NCBI RefSeq assembly: GCF_003337565.1 | Contig: NZ_QPJL01000014.1 | Location: forward strand, 1 to 64,000 | Direction of reading: 5' to 3' | From: Paracoccus lutimaris | GTDB lineage: Bacteria > Pseudomonadota > Alphaproteobacteria > Rhodobacterales > Rhodobacteraceae | Length of the DNA: 64,000 nucleotides | In this document: positions 23,517 to 32,424 of the stretch, in pieces | Numbering within the stretch: the stretch's first letter is position 1 | How the letters are laid out: each line of letters opens with the position of its first letter | Notes under the pieces: generated by a model | Seen by the model: the letters and a program-made list of their open reading frames with translations, nothing else | The model's database searches: none | Told to the model about the DNA's origin: nothing | Position numbers and translations under genes: made by a program

Positions 23517-26500
23517 ATGGCCATGGAAAAGAACTTCGACGCGCAGACCGCCGAGGCGCGGATTGCGGGTGAATGGGCGGCGACCAATGCTTTCGCGGCG
23601 GGCGCCAATGCAAAGCCGGGGGCTGACAGCTTTTCGGTGGTGATCCCGCCCCCGAACGTCACCGGCAGCCTGCATATCGGCCACGCGCTGAACAATACGC
23701 TGCAGGACATTCTGGTGCGCTGGCACCGGATGCGCGGCTTTGATACGCTGTGGCAGCCCGGTCAGGACCATGCCGGCATCGCGACGCAGATGGTCGTGGA
23801 ACGCAAGCTTGCCGCCGAGGGCAAGCCGCCACGCCGGGAATGGGACCGCAAGGACTTCACCGATGAGATCTGGCGCTGGAAACAGGAATCCGGCGGCACC
23901 ATCATCAACCAGTTGAAGCGTCTGGGGGCGTCCTGCGACTGGTCGCGCAACGCCTTCACCATGTCCGGCGCCCCCGGTGCCCCCGCGGGCGAGGAAGGCA
24001 ATTTCCACGATGCGGTGATCCGGGTCTTTGTCGATCTTTATGACAAGGGCATCATCTATCGCGGCAAGCGGCTGGTGAACTGGGACCCGCATTTTGAAAC
24101 CGCGATTTCCGATCTTGAGGTCGAGAACCGCGAGGTTCCCGGCCATATGTGGCATTTCAAATACCCGCTGGCCGGCGGCGCGACCTATGAATATGTGGAA
24201 CGCGACGAGGACGGCAACGTCACCCTGCGCGAAACCCGCGACTATATCAGTATCGCCACCACCCGGCCCGAAACCATGCTGGGCGACGGTGCGGTCGCGG
24301 TTCATCCCGATGATGCCCGCTATGCGCCCATCGTCGGCAAGCTGGTCGAAATTCCGGTCGGCCCGAAAGAGCATCGCCGCCTGATCCCGATCATCACCGA
24401 CGAATATCCCGACCCGGATTTCGGCTCGGGTGCGGTCAAGATCACCGGCGCGCATGACTTCAACGACTATGCCGTTGCGATGCGCGCCGGCATCCCGCTT
24501 TACGCGCTGATGGACAGCAAGGGCGCGATGCGCGAGGACGGGCTGTCCTATGAGGAAAGCGCCGAAATCGCCTCTCGCGCCGCGCGCGGCGAGGATGTGG
24601 GCGATGTCTCGAACGTCAACCTTGTCCCTGAGGATCTGCGCGGGCTGGACCGTTACGACGCCCGCAAGCTGGTGATCGACCAGATCGGCGCCGAGGGGCT
24701 GGCCGTCACCTATCTGCACAAGGAAATCGACCGCGAAACCGGCGCCGAGCATCTGGAGCGCCGCGCGCTGGTCGATGCAAAACCGATCATGCAGCCCTTT
24801 GGCGACCGCTCGGGCGTGGTGATCGAGCCGATGCTGACCGATCAATGGTTCGTCGATACCCAGCGCATCGTCGGCCCGGCGCTGGACGCGGTGCGCGACG
24901 GCCGCACCCAGATCCTGCCCGAGCAGCATAAAAAGGTCTATTTCAACTGGCTGGAAAATATCGAGCCCTGGACCATCTCGCGCCAGCTTTGGTGGGGGCA
25001 CCAGATTCCGGTCTGGTACGGGCTTGATCTTGCGCTGGAGGGTCAGGTCGAGGACGACCATGACGGCGCCTTGGATGAGGTGGAAATCTTTGCGCTGCTC
25101 GAGGAAGGTCTGGTCCATCGCGACGAGATCCATCATGCCGCGCCCGCATTCGACGGTGTGCTCGAAAAGTTCCGCGACAGCATCGCCGGCCTGCCGCAGC
25201 CCCTGGAAATTGCCCGCGTGATCGAGGTTGCCGACCGTGCCACGGCCATTGACGCATTCGCGCAGGGCCTCGCCGAATACAACCTGACGCAGGACCCGAC
25301 CAAGCTGGTCTATCCGGTCTGGCGCGATCCCGACGTGCTGGATACCTGGTTCAGCTCGGGCCTCTGGCCTATCGGAACGCTGGGCTGGCCCGAGAATACG
25401 CCGGAAATGCAGCGGCATTTCCCGACCGATGTGCTGGTCACGGGCTTTGACATCATCTTCTTCTGGGTGGCCCGGATGATGATGATGCAGCTTGAGGTCG
25501 TCGGCGATATTCCCTTCCACACCGTCTATGTCCATGGCCTCGTGCGCGACGAAAAGGGCGCGAAGATGTCGAAGTCGAAAGGCAACGTCATCGACCCGCT
25601 GACCCTGATCGACGATTTCGGTGCCGATGCGCTGCGCTTCACCCTGACCAGCATGGCCGCCATGGGCCGCGATCCCAAGCTGGGGCCAAAGCATGTCGAG
25701 GCGAACCGCAATTTTGTCACCAAGATCTGGAACGCCACCCGCTTCGCCGAAATGAACGGGGTGCGGGGCGGTGTCCTGCGGCCCGCGCCGAAGCACGTCG
25801 TCAACCGCTGGATCATTGGCGAGGTCGCCCGCATCCGTCAGGCCACGGATGATGCGCTGGCCAGCTATCGTTTCAACGATGCCGCGACCGGGCTTTACGC
25901 CTTTGTCTGGGGCAAGGTCTGCGACTGGTATGTCGAGCTGTCAAAACCGCTGTTTGATGGCGAATATCGGGACGAGACCCGGGCCACGATGGGCTGGGTG
26001 CTGGATCAGTGCTACATCATGCTGCATCCGATCATGCCCTTCGTCACCGAAGAGCTTTGGGCACTGACCGGGGACCGGGCCGGGATGCTGGTCCATGGCG
26101 ACTGGCCCGAATACGGGCCTGAGCTGATCGATGCGGATGCCGACCGGCAGATGAACTGGGTGATCGCGCTGATCGAAGCCATCCGCTCGGCCCGGGCGCA
26201 GATCGGCGTTCCTGCCGGTGCGCGTCCGGACCTGATCGTGACCGAGGCGGATGCCGTCGCACGCGCCGCGCTGGCGGGGAATGCCCCGCTGATCGAGCGG
26301 CTGGCGCGGGTGAACGCGCCCGTGGACGGGGCGATGGGGCCGGGCATGATCGCGGTCGCAGCGCTTGGCGCGAGCTTTGCCTTGCCGGTTGGTGATGTGA
26401 TCGACGTGCAGGCGGAAACCGCGCGGCTGGAAAAGGCGGCGGCCAAGACCGAGAAAGATGCCGGCGGGCTGCGCGGGCGTCTGGGCAATCCGAAATTCGT

Positions 26501-26609
26501 CGAGCATGCCGAGCCGGAAGTCATCGAGGAAACCCGCGAGAAGCTGGCGGCGCTGGAGGATGATCTGGCGCGGATCAGGGCAGCTTTGGCGCAGCTGGCC
26601 GCGATGTAG
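23517..26609 (+). CDS. valS: Valyl-tRNA synthetase
   Basis: 1030-residue class I aminoacyl-tRNA synthetase charging tRNA-Val. The HIGH signature appears as [19 protein letters not shown], the editing domain contains [10 protein letters not shown], the KMSKS loop is [12 protein letters not shown], and a C-terminal coiled coil follows position 970. Between IPVWYG and [10 protein letters not shown] there are about 104 residues, roughly 65 more than in E. coli ValS. I start at the first ATG after AAGGGG (MAMEKNF); two codons later is possible. Confidence 0.97.
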   Translation: MAMEKNFDAQTAEARIAGEWAATNAFAAGANAKPGADSFSVVIPPPNVTGSLHIGHALNNTLQDILVRWHRMRGFDTLWQPGQDHAGIATQMVVERKLAAEGKPPRREWDRKDFTDEIWRWKQESGGTIINQLKRLGASCDWSRNAFTMSGAPGAPAGEEGNFHDAVIRVFVDLYDKGIIYRGKRLVNWDPHFETAISDLEVENREVPGHMWHFKYPLAGGATYEYVERDEDGNVTLRETRDYISIATTRPETMLGDGAVAVHPDDARYAPIVGKLVEIPVGPKEHRRLIPIITDEYPDPDFGSGAVKITGAHDFNDYAVAMRAGIPLYALMDSKGAMREDGLSYEESAEIASRAARGEDVGDVSNVNLVPEDLRGLDRYDARKLVIDQIGAEGLAVTYLHKEIDRETGAEHLERRALVDAKPIMQPFGDRSGVVIEPMLTDQWFVDTQRIVGPALDAVRDGRTQILPEQHKKVYFNWLENIEPWTISRQLWWGHQIPVWYGLDLALEGQVEDDHDGALDEVEIFALLEEGLVHRDEIHHAAPAFDGVLEKFRDSIAGLPQPLEIARVIEVADRATAIDAFAQGLAEYNLTQDPTKLVYPVWRDPDVLDTWFSSGLWPIGTLGWPENTPEMQRHFPTDVLVTGFDIIFFWVARMMMMQLEVVGDIPFHTVYVHGLVRDEKGAKMSKSKGNVIDPLTLIDDFGADALRFTLTSMAAMGRDPKLGPKHVEANRNFVTKIWNATRFAEMNGVRGGVLRPAPKHVVNRWIIGEVARIRQATDDALASYRFNDAATGLYAFVWGKVCDWYVELSKPLFDGEYRDETRATMGWVLDQCYIMLHPIMPFVTEELWALTGDRAGMLVHGDWPEYGPELIDADADRQMNWVIALIEAIRSARAQIGVPAGARPDLIVTEADAVARAALAGNAPLIERLARVNAPVDGAMGPGMIAVAALGASFALPVGDVIDVQAETARLEKAAAKTEKDAGGLRGRLGNPKFVEHAEPEVIEETREKLAALEDDLARIRAALAQLAAM

Positions 26610-26631
26610 GCGCGGGCCGCGCCGGTGGCGC

Positions 26632-26662
26632 GGCCGCATGGATATTTGAGTGAAGAAGAAAG
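26632..26662 (-). repeat. 31-base terminator-tail element, copy 1
   Basis: Read on the minus strand it begins CTTTCTTCTTC and ends ATCCATGCGGCC. It matches the plus-strand copy at 32368-32398 in 29 of 31 bases. Both copies directly follow a GC-rich stem, so the element seems to be a conserved transcript end or processing site. Confidence 0.8.
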
Positions 26663-26691
26663 TCAGGGCCGCTCGTTCAGGGCGGCCCTGA
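26663..26691 (-). terminator. Intrinsic terminator overlapping the end of the chelatase gene
   Basis: Perfect 10-base arms (26663-26672 and 26682-26691) include the last codons and stop of the minus-strand chelatase gene. On the minus strand they are followed by the T-rich CTTTCTTCTTC and then a 31-base element (26662-26632) that recurs after gabT. On the plus strand it lies 53 bases after valS but without a T tract. Confidence 0.75.
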
Positions 26692-27355
26692 TGCTTTCGG
26701 CGATCAGGGCGGGGACCGCATCGGCCAGGCCGACCGGGGGCAGGGTGATGCCCTGAAAGCCGGCATTGGTCAGGGCATTCGGCAGGTCCTCGGTCACGTG
26801 ATCGGCGTTGGTGGCGAAAAGTGGCAGGCAGATCGTTCTTGCGGGCAGGTCCCGGGCGGCATCGGTGATGAAGGGGGCTTCCTCGATGAAGCCGCAATGG
26901 GTTGTGGCGACATGCGGGGCAAGGCGGTCCGCCATGGTGCGGGCGGCGGTCGAGGGCGCGCGCGAGCGGCCCGAGCCATGGGCGGCGATCAGCAGATCCG
27001 TGTCCGCAAGTGGCCAGCCCTGTCCGGCGGCGGCATCGGTGATCAGGCGCAGGCACAGGGCCGGCAGGCCGGGATGGCTGCCGAAAGGTTCCAGCACGCG
27101 GGCGCCCTCGGCCCCGGCCAGCGCGAGGCGGCGGGGCAGCTCGCTGCGGGTGAACCAGCCCGAGGCCATGAACATCGGATAGATCAGCGTATCGGCCGTC
27201 GCGATGTTCAGCGCGCCGGGCATGGCAAGCGTCGCGCCCTGAACCTGCGCTTGCGGCAGGTGGGGGGCAATGCGGGCGGCAAGCGCCTCGACCGCCTGTT
27301 GCTGGGGTTCGGGGTCGCCCGGCTGGCCATGGGCGACGATCAGGACCCTAGTCAC
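26663..27355 (-). CDS. CbiX/SirB-like sirohydrochlorin chelatase
   Basis: 230 residues of the chelatase fold, in two half-domains: RVLIVAHGQPGDPEPQQ at the start with the metal-binding histidine, and DLLIAAHGSGRSRAPS near residue 125 with the second. TLIYPMFMASGWF and CLPLFATNADHVTEDLP are typical of the family, which inserts Co or Fe into sirohydrochlorin (cobalamin or siroheme pathway). The start is a GTG overlapping the DUF4202 gene by 8 bases. No other cobalamin gene is in the window, so the metal is uncertain. Confidence 0.82.
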   Translation of the reverse strand: MTRVLIVAHGQPGDPEPQQQAVEALAARIAPHLPQAQVQGATLAMPGALNIATADTLIYPMFMASGWFTRSELPRRLALAGAEGARVLEPFGSHPGLPALCLRLITDAAAGQGWPLADTDLLIAAHGSGRSRAPSTAARTMADRLAPHVATTHCGFIEEAPFITDAARDLPARTICLPLFATNADHVTEDLPNALTNAGFQGITLPPVGLADAVPALIAESIRAALNERP

Positions 27356-27908
27356 GGAAGGCGCTGGCGAAGGGCTCGGGGATGGCGAATTCGCCAAGCG
27401 CCCGGGCGCGGGCCATGGGCGACATCTTGCGGGCGGTCTTTTCGACGATGCGCAGCATCTCATCGGGGTCGCGGGTCTGCGAGAAGGGGCCCATATACCA
27501 GCGGATGAAGGTGAAGCAGGCCACGTCCTCAAGCGCCTGCACATCGCCGTCGCGCTTGATGCCCTGTTTCATCAGCATCTTTTCGGCATGCTGGATGTCC
27601 GTGTCGCCATAGCCAGCCGCGCGCATGATTTCGGCTACGCGGGCGGCGTGGCGGCGGCCCTGTTCGGTGCGCCATGCCAGATAGCCGGGGCGGTCCATCG
27701 GGAAATCGTGGCGCGGCAGTTTCCAGCGTTCGATATGCTGGCCGCGGCAGGCGATGCGCAGCGGCTCGGACGCGTCGGGGTAAAGCGCAAGCTGTTCCTC
27801 GGTCATGCGCTGGCCGTAAAGCAGCTCGACCGGCTGGCCGTCGCTTTGGTTCGGGTCGGCGGAATTGGCCTGATCGATGGCTGCGAAAGCTGTCTGAAGG
27901 CGGGTCAT
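27348..27908 (-). CDS. DUF4202 family protein
   Basis: 186 residues; the block LPRHDFPMDRPGYLAW followed by RTEQGRRHA is the hallmark of DUF4202. Histidines and arginines are abundant (RIACRGQHIERW), consistent with a helical, HD-like metal-binding fold, but no function is established. The ATG has AAAGGA seven bases upstream. It is translationally coupled to the CbiX-like chelatase gene. Confidence 0.88.
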   Translation of the reverse strand: MTRLQTAFAAIDQANSADPNQSDGQPVELLYGQRMTEEQLALYPDASEPLRIACRGQHIERWKLPRHDFPMDRPGYLAWRTEQGRRHAARVAEIMRAAGYGDTDIQHAEKMLMKQGIKRDGDVQALEDVACFTFIRWYMGPFSQTRDPDEMLRIVEKTARKMSPMARARALGEFAIPEPFASAFRD

Positions 27909-28003
27909 GGTCGGTCCTTTTGGTTTCGAAGACATCATGCCGCAGGGGCGCGCGGCGTCAACGCGGATTGCCGCCCCGGATGCCGCGGATTAGGGTCGCG
28001 GCC

Positions 28004-28513
28004 ATGGAATGGGCTGAATTTTCAATCGCGCTGGCGGCGTTTCTGGGCTCGCATGTGATCCCGGTCCGGTTCCGCGCGCCGCTGATCGCGCGGCTGGGCA
28101 AGCGCGGCTATGTCGCGGCTTACAGCGCGCTGTCGCTGGGGTTGCTTTATTGGCTGATCGCTGCCTCGGGGCGGGCGCCCTATGTCGAGCTGTGGCCGCA
28201 TGAGGGCTGGATGCGCTGGCTGGTTAATCTGGCCATGCCGCTGGCGGTGCTGGCCCCGGCGGTGGCGGGCATGGCCGGGCTGATGGCGGGATTCGCGCTT
28301 TGGGCGGGGGCGCATCTGGTCGCGAATGGCGATCTGGCGCATGGCATCCTGTTCGGGCTTTTGCTGGCCTATGCGCTGTTCGGGCTGGTGATCTCTCTGC
28401 GCCGGAGCGTGCGGCTGAATCTGGGCTGGCCGCGCATTCTGGGGGCGGTTCTGGTCTGGGCGGCGCTGTTTCACCTGCATCCGCTGGTGATCGGGGTCAG
28501 TCCGCTGCCATGA
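28004..28513 (+). CDS. NnrU family membrane protein
   Basis: 169-residue inner-membrane protein with about five hydrophobic segments. Features typical of NnrU include an N-terminal LGSHVIPVRFRAPLIARLG and the FALWAGAHLVANGDLAHG segment. NnrU was described beside NO-reductase genes in denitrifiers and some homologues act in carotenoid or sterol-like isomerisation (Z-ISO), so the role here is open. Its 3' end overlaps the convergent oxidoreductase gene by 17 bases. Confidence 0.85.
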   Translation: MEWAEFSIALAAFLGSHVIPVRFRAPLIARLGKRGYVAAYSALSLGLLYWLIAASGRAPYVELWPHEGWMRWLVNLAMPLAVLAPAVAGMAGLMAGFALWAGAHLVANGDLAHGILFGLLLAYALFGLVISLRRSVRLNLGWPRILGAVLVWAALFHLHPLVIGVSPLP

Positions 28514-29516
28514 CAGGCGGGCGAAAGCCCTCGGGGATGCGGTCCTGGCCCTCAAGGATCAGGTCGGCCAGCATGGCCGCGATGGCGGGCGCCATGGCCA
28601 GCCCGATCTTGAAGCCGCCATTGGCGACGTAATGCCCCGGCCGTCCCGGCCATGGCCCGACGATGGGCGCGCGGGAGCGTGCGCGCGGCCGGATCCCGGC
28701 CCAGCGGTCGATCACCGGCGCATCGGCAAGGGCCGGGCATAGCGCGCGGGCCTTGGCGATCAATGCCTCAAGCTGGTCGTCGGTGCCGGTCTCCATCACG
28801 TCGCGTTCCGAGGTCGAGCCGATGGCGACTGTTCCGTCGCCATGGGGCACGATATGCAGTCCGTCGGCAAAGACCTGCGGCTGGTCGGGGGCGGCGAATT
28901 CCATGAGCGCCGACTGGCCCTTGACCCCGCCGCCGCCAAAGGGCGCAAGGCCCGCGACGCCCGTGGCCCAGATCGCGGGGACGTCGGGGGCCGGGGTGCC
29001 CTCGACGATCTCGCCGCCCGAGGCGCGGATCGCGGCGGCCAGCGCGGCCCCGGCCCGGCGCGGGCTGATCCGCGCCGTCAGCCGGTCGATCAGCCACAGC
29101 CCCGAGGGCGAGGCGGGCACCAGATCGCCGGGCGGGCTGTCGGTCATCTCCATCCCCGCCCAATCGGGCCAGTTCCTGCGGGCGTCAGCAATCCGCCCGG
29201 CCATGCGGGATTCCGTCCCCGGCGGCACGGGCTGGATGCGGCCGGTGCGGGCATAGCCGGGATCGGCGCCGCCTGCCTGCGCCACCTCGGCCCACCAGCT
29301 TTCGGCACTGATCAGCGCCTCAAGCTGCACCTGTTTCTTGGCATTCCAGTTTTCGGGCGCATGCGGGGCCAGCGCGCCGACATGGCCGCCGGATGATCCC
29401 GCGCCGATCCGCACCGCCTCGTAAAGCCGGACGGGCTGGCCGCGCCGCAGCAGTTCCCATGCGCAAGCCAGCCCAAAGACGCCGCCCCCGGCGATTGTCA
29501 GTTTTTCCCTTGCCAA
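28497..29516 (-). CDS. FAD-dependent oxidoreductase (DAO type, MnmC C-terminal-domain-like)
   Basis: 339-residue amine oxidase of the DAO fold: FAD loop LTIAGGGVFGLACAWEL, GSSGGHVGALAPHAPE, the RISPRRAGAALAAAIRASGG region and the C-terminal HYVANGGFKIGLAMAP. Divergence from mnmD across 48 bases suggests it is the separate equivalent of the MnmC oxidase domain, which removes carboxymethyl from cmnm5(s2)U34 in tRNA. A general D-amino-acid or glycine oxidase is the alternative. Confidence 0.75.
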   Translation of the reverse strand: MAREKLTIAGGGVFGLACAWELLRRGQPVRLYEAVRIGAGSSGGHVGALAPHAPENWNAKKQVQLEALISAESWWAEVAQAGGADPGYARTGRIQPVPPGTESRMAGRIADARRNWPDWAGMEMTDSPPGDLVPASPSGLWLIDRLTARISPRRAGAALAAAIRASGGEIVEGTPAPDVPAIWATGVAGLAPFGGGGVKGQSALMEFAAPDQPQVFADGLHIVPHGDGTVAIGSTSERDVMETGTDDQLEALIAKARALCPALADAPVIDRWAGIRPRARSRAPIVGPWPGRPGHYVANGGFKIGLAMAPAIAAMLADLILEGQDRIPEGFRPPVMAAD

Positions 29517-29564
29517 GCCGGTGCCCCTTGCCGCAACTGCCCCCGAAAGCAGGAGTTAGCGCGG

Positions 29565-30221
29565 ATGGATCAGCAGGACCAGAGCGGCGCCGATCTGGAC
29601 TGGCGCGAGGGGGCGATTCCGGTCTCGCGCCGCTTTGACGACCCCTATTTCAGCCTGAATGGCGGGCTGGATGAGACGCGGCATGTGTTTCTGGCCGGAA
29701 ATGATCTGCCCGCGCGGCTGTATCCCGGCTTTCACGTCGCCGAGCTGGGTTTCGGTACTGGGCTGAACCTGCTGGCGCTGGCGCAGGTGGCGACCGTGCC
29801 GATCCGCTTTACCAGCTTCGAGGCCTATCCGATGTCCCTTGACGAGTTGGCCCGCGCCCATGCCGCCTTTCCCGAACTGGCGGATCTGGCGGCAGGCTTG
29901 CGCGCGGGCTGGCCGGCGCGCCGCTTCACCCTTGGCCATGTCAGTGCCGAGGTGATCGAGGCCGATGCCCGCGCGGCCCTGCCGGCATGGCCGGGGCGGG
30001 CGGATGCGTGGTTTCTGGACGGGTTCTCGCCTGCCAAGAACCCGGAACTCTGGGGCGAGGGGCTGATGGCCGAGGTCGCTGCCCATACCGCGCCGGGCGG
30101 CACGTTCGCGACCTATACGGCGGCGGGCCATGTGCGGCGCGCGCTGGCTGCGGCGGGCTTTGCCGTCACCCGCGCCCCCGGTTTCGCCGGCAAGCGGCAC
30201 ATGAGCCGGGGCCAGCTTTAG
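29565..30221 (+). CDS. mnmD: tRNA 5-methylaminomethyl-2-thiouridine methyltransferase MnmD
   Basis: 218-residue SAM methyltransferase of the MnmC N-terminal (DUF752) family: DLDWREGAIPVSRRFDDPYF, VAELGFGTGLNLLAL, WFLDGFSPAKNPELW and FATYTAAGHVRRALAAAGF are all diagnostic. It makes mnm5s2U from nm5s2U at the wobble position of certain tRNAs. In E. coli the activity is fused to the oxidase in MnmC; here it stands alone and divergent from the oxidase-like gene. Confidence 0.92.
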   Translation: MDQQDQSGADLDWREGAIPVSRRFDDPYFSLNGGLDETRHVFLAGNDLPARLYPGFHVAELGFGTGLNLLALAQVATVPIRFTSFEAYPMSLDELARAHAAFPELADLAAGLRAGWPARRFTLGHVSAEVIEADARAALPAWPGRADAWFLDGFSPAKNPELWGEGLMAEVAAHTAPGGTFATYTAAGHVRRALAAAGFAVTRAPGFAGKRHMSRGQL

Positions 30222-30937
30222 CGCCTGACCTGCGGGATGCGGCTGCGGGTATAATCGACGGGCGGATGCGGGGGCCGGCCATGGGTCTGGTCCCAGAACG
30301 CCGTCCCGCCCCGGCGCAGGAACAGGGGCACCGCCAGCACGATCCCGGCGATGAAGCCCGCGATATGGGCCATATAGGCCACGCCCCGATCCGCCCCAAG
30401 CAGGCTGGAGACGATCTGGATGCCGAACCAGACCGCCAGCAATACCCAGGCCGGAATGGTGAACCGCTTGATGATAATGATGATGATCGCGATCACATCG
30501 ACGCGGGCGCGCGGGAACAGCAACAGATACCCCCCCATCACCCCGGCAATCGCCCCCGAGGCCCCGACCATGGGGATCGTGCTCATCGGGTCGGTGGCGA
30601 TCTGCCCTGCCGCCGCCGCCAGCCCGCAGGCCAGATAAAAGACCAGAAAGCCCAGATGGCCCATCTGGTCCTCAAGATTGTCGCCAAAGACCCACAGGAA
30701 CAGCATGTTGCCGGCGATATGCATCAGCCCCGCATGCAGGAACATATGCGTGACCAGCCCCCACAGCCATTCGCCATGCATGATGGCAACGGGATAGAGC
30801 GCCAGCCGGTCCCAAAGCCCGGTCGCACCCCCGGCCCAGGGTGCGGTGATCAGAAACATCGCGATGTTCAGGATGATCAGCGCATAAGTCACATAGGGCG
30901 TGCGCTCGGACGGGTTGTGGTCTCGGATCGGGAACAT
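30218..30937 (-). CDS. Rhomboid-family intramembrane serine protease
   Basis: 239 residues with six predicted membrane segments. The catalytic serine is in GASGAIAGVMGG (about residue 130) and the catalytic histidine in YMAHIAGFIAG (about residue 195); HAGLMHIAGNMLFLWVFGDN is the conserved L1/TM2 block. It would cleave substrates within the inner membrane. I chose the ATG giving MFPIRDHNPSERTP, the standard bacterial start. It overlaps mnmD by a few bases at the 3' end. Confidence 0.93.
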   Translation of the reverse strand: MFPIRDHNPSERTPYVTYALIILNIAMFLITAPWAGGATGLWDRLALYPVAIMHGEWLWGLVTHMFLHAGLMHIAGNMLFLWVFGDNLEDQMGHLGFLVFYLACGLAAAAGQIATDPMSTIPMVGASGAIAGVMGGYLLLFPRARVDVIAIIIIIIKRFTIPAWVLLAVWFGIQIVSSLLGADRGVAYMAHIAGFIAGIVLAVPLFLRRGGTAFWDQTHGRPPHPPVDYTRSRIPQVRR

Positions 30938-31058
30938 CGGCTTACCTTGAACGGGTCGCCACAAGGTGCCGCAAGCGTCCTGATAGCGCAAGCGGCCCTG
31001 TTCGCCGCACCGGCGCCCGTATAGCATCCGCGCCGAATCGTCCATCAGGGGGGCTGAC

Positions 31059-32327
31059 ATGACCAATATGACCGACCGCAAGAATGCCGCCATCTCGCGC
31101 GGCGTCGGCATGACCACGCAGATCTATGCCGATCGCGCCGAAAACGCCGAGATCTGGGACAAGGAAGGCAACCGCTATATCGACTTTGCCGCTGGCATCG
31201 CCGTGGTCAATACCGGCCACCGCCATCCGCGCGTCATTCAGGCGGTCAAGGACCAGCTGGACCGCTTTACCCATACCTGCCATCAGGTCGTGCCCTATGA
31301 AAACTATGTCGCGCTGGCCGAGCGCCTGAACGCGGCGCTGCCCGGCGACTTTCCGAAAAAGACTGCCTTCTACACGACCGGCGCCGAGGCGGTGGAAAAC
31401 GCCATCAAGATCGCGCGCCACTATACCGGCCGCCCGGGCGTCGTCGCATTCGCCGGCGGCTTTCACGGCCGCACCTTCATGGGCATGTCGCTGACCGGCA
31501 AGGTCCAGCCCTACAAGGCGGGCTTCGGTCCGATGATGAACGATGTCTGGCACCTGCCTTTCCCCAACGATCTGCACGGCGTCAGCGCCGAGGACGCGCT
31601 GGCGGCACTGGACCGGCTCTTCAAGGCCGATATCGACCCGGCCCGCGTCGCCGCGATCATCGTCGAGCCGGTTCAGGGCGAGGGCGGCTTCTACGAGGTG
31701 CCGGCGGGCTTCATGCAGCGCCTGCGCGCGGTATGCGACCAGCACAAGATCCTGCTCATCGCCGATGAGGTGCAGACCGGCTTTGCCCGCACCGGCAAGC
31801 TGTTCGCGATGGAACATCACGGCGTCGCGGCCGACCTGACCACCATGGCCAAGGGGCTGGGCGGAGGCCTTCCGATCAGCGCCGTCACCGGCCGGGCCGA
31901 GGTCATGGACAGCCCCAATCCCGGCGGCCTTGGCGGCACCTATGCCGGCAACCCGCTGGCGGTGGCCGCCGCCCATGCCGTTCTTGACGTGATCGAGGAC
32001 GAACAGCTTTGCGACCGCGCCACCCGCCTTGGCCAGCGGCTGAAACAGCGCCTTGCCGGTATCGCATCAGAGGTGCCCGAGATCACCGACATCCGTGGCC
32101 CCGGCTTCATGAACGCGGTCGAGTTCAACGTCGCCGGCAGCGACAAGCCCAACCCCGAGATGACCAACCGCATCCGCGAAGAGGCGCTCAAGCGCAACCT
32201 GATCCTGCTGACCTGCGGCGTCTATGGCAACGTCATCCGCTTCCTCGCGCCGCTGACCATCCAGGACGAGGTCTTCGACGAGGCGCTGGACAAGCTCGAG
32301 GATTCGATCCGCGCCGCCCGCGCCTGA
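31059..32327 (+). CDS. gabT: 4-aminobutyrate aminotransferase
   Basis: 422-residue class III PLP aminotransferase: GAEAVENAIKIARHYTGRPG, IVEPVQGEGGF, LLIADEVQTGFARTGK and the PLP lysine in TTMAKGLGGGLPIS. Length and the segment FHGRTFMGMSLTGKVQPYK fit GabT, which moves the amino group of GABA (or 5-aminovalerate) to 2-oxoglutarate. No gabD is adjacent. It is followed by a strong terminator. Confidence 0.9.
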   Translation: MTNMTDRKNAAISRGVGMTTQIYADRAENAEIWDKEGNRYIDFAAGIAVVNTGHRHPRVIQAVKDQLDRFTHTCHQVVPYENYVALAERLNAALPGDFPKKTAFYTTGAEAVENAIKIARHYTGRPGVVAFAGGFHGRTFMGMSLTGKVQPYKAGFGPMMNDVWHLPFPNDLHGVSAEDALAALDRLFKADIDPARVAAIIVEPVQGEGGFYEVPAGFMQRLRAVCDQHKILLIADEVQTGFARTGKLFAMEHHGVAADLTTMAKGLGGGLPISAVTGRAEVMDSPNPGGLGGTYAGNPLAVAAAHAVLDVIEDEQLCDRATRLGQRLKQRLAGIASEVPEITDIRGPGFMNAVEFNVAGSDKPNPEMTNRIREEALKRNLILLTCGVYGNVIRFLAPLTIQDEVFDEALDKLEDSIRAARA

Positions 32328-32339
32328 TCCACAAAGACC

Positions 32340-32365
32340 AAGGCCCGACCATATGGCCGGGCCTT
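32340..32365 (+). terminator. Intrinsic terminator after gabT
   Basis: AAGGCCCGACC-AT-AT-GGCCGGGCCTT forms an 11-pair stem with one mismatch, starting 13 bases after the gabT stop, and is followed by CGCTTTCTTCTTC. The downstream 31 bases repeat the element found after the chelatase terminator. Confidence 0.85.
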
Positions 32366-32367
32366 CG

Positions 32368-32398
32368 CTTTCTTCTTCATTCAAATATCCATGCGACC
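32368..32398 (+). repeat. 31-base terminator-tail element, copy 2
   Basis: Begins CTTTCTTCTTC and continues through CAAATATCC to ATGCGACC. It is identical to the minus-strand copy at 26662-26632 except at two positions, and occupies the same place directly after a terminator stem. Confidence 0.8.
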
Positions 32399-32424
32399 GT
32401 GCAACCGGCGCAGGACTGGCCGGT

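Noticed and set aside
21924..25796. A minus-strand open frame of about 1290 codons opposite the VOC, GST and valS genes
   Set aside because: It is antisense to well-recognised genes, has shadow composition rich in His, Gly, Arg and Gln and no family motif. Long open antisense frames are expected at this GC content.
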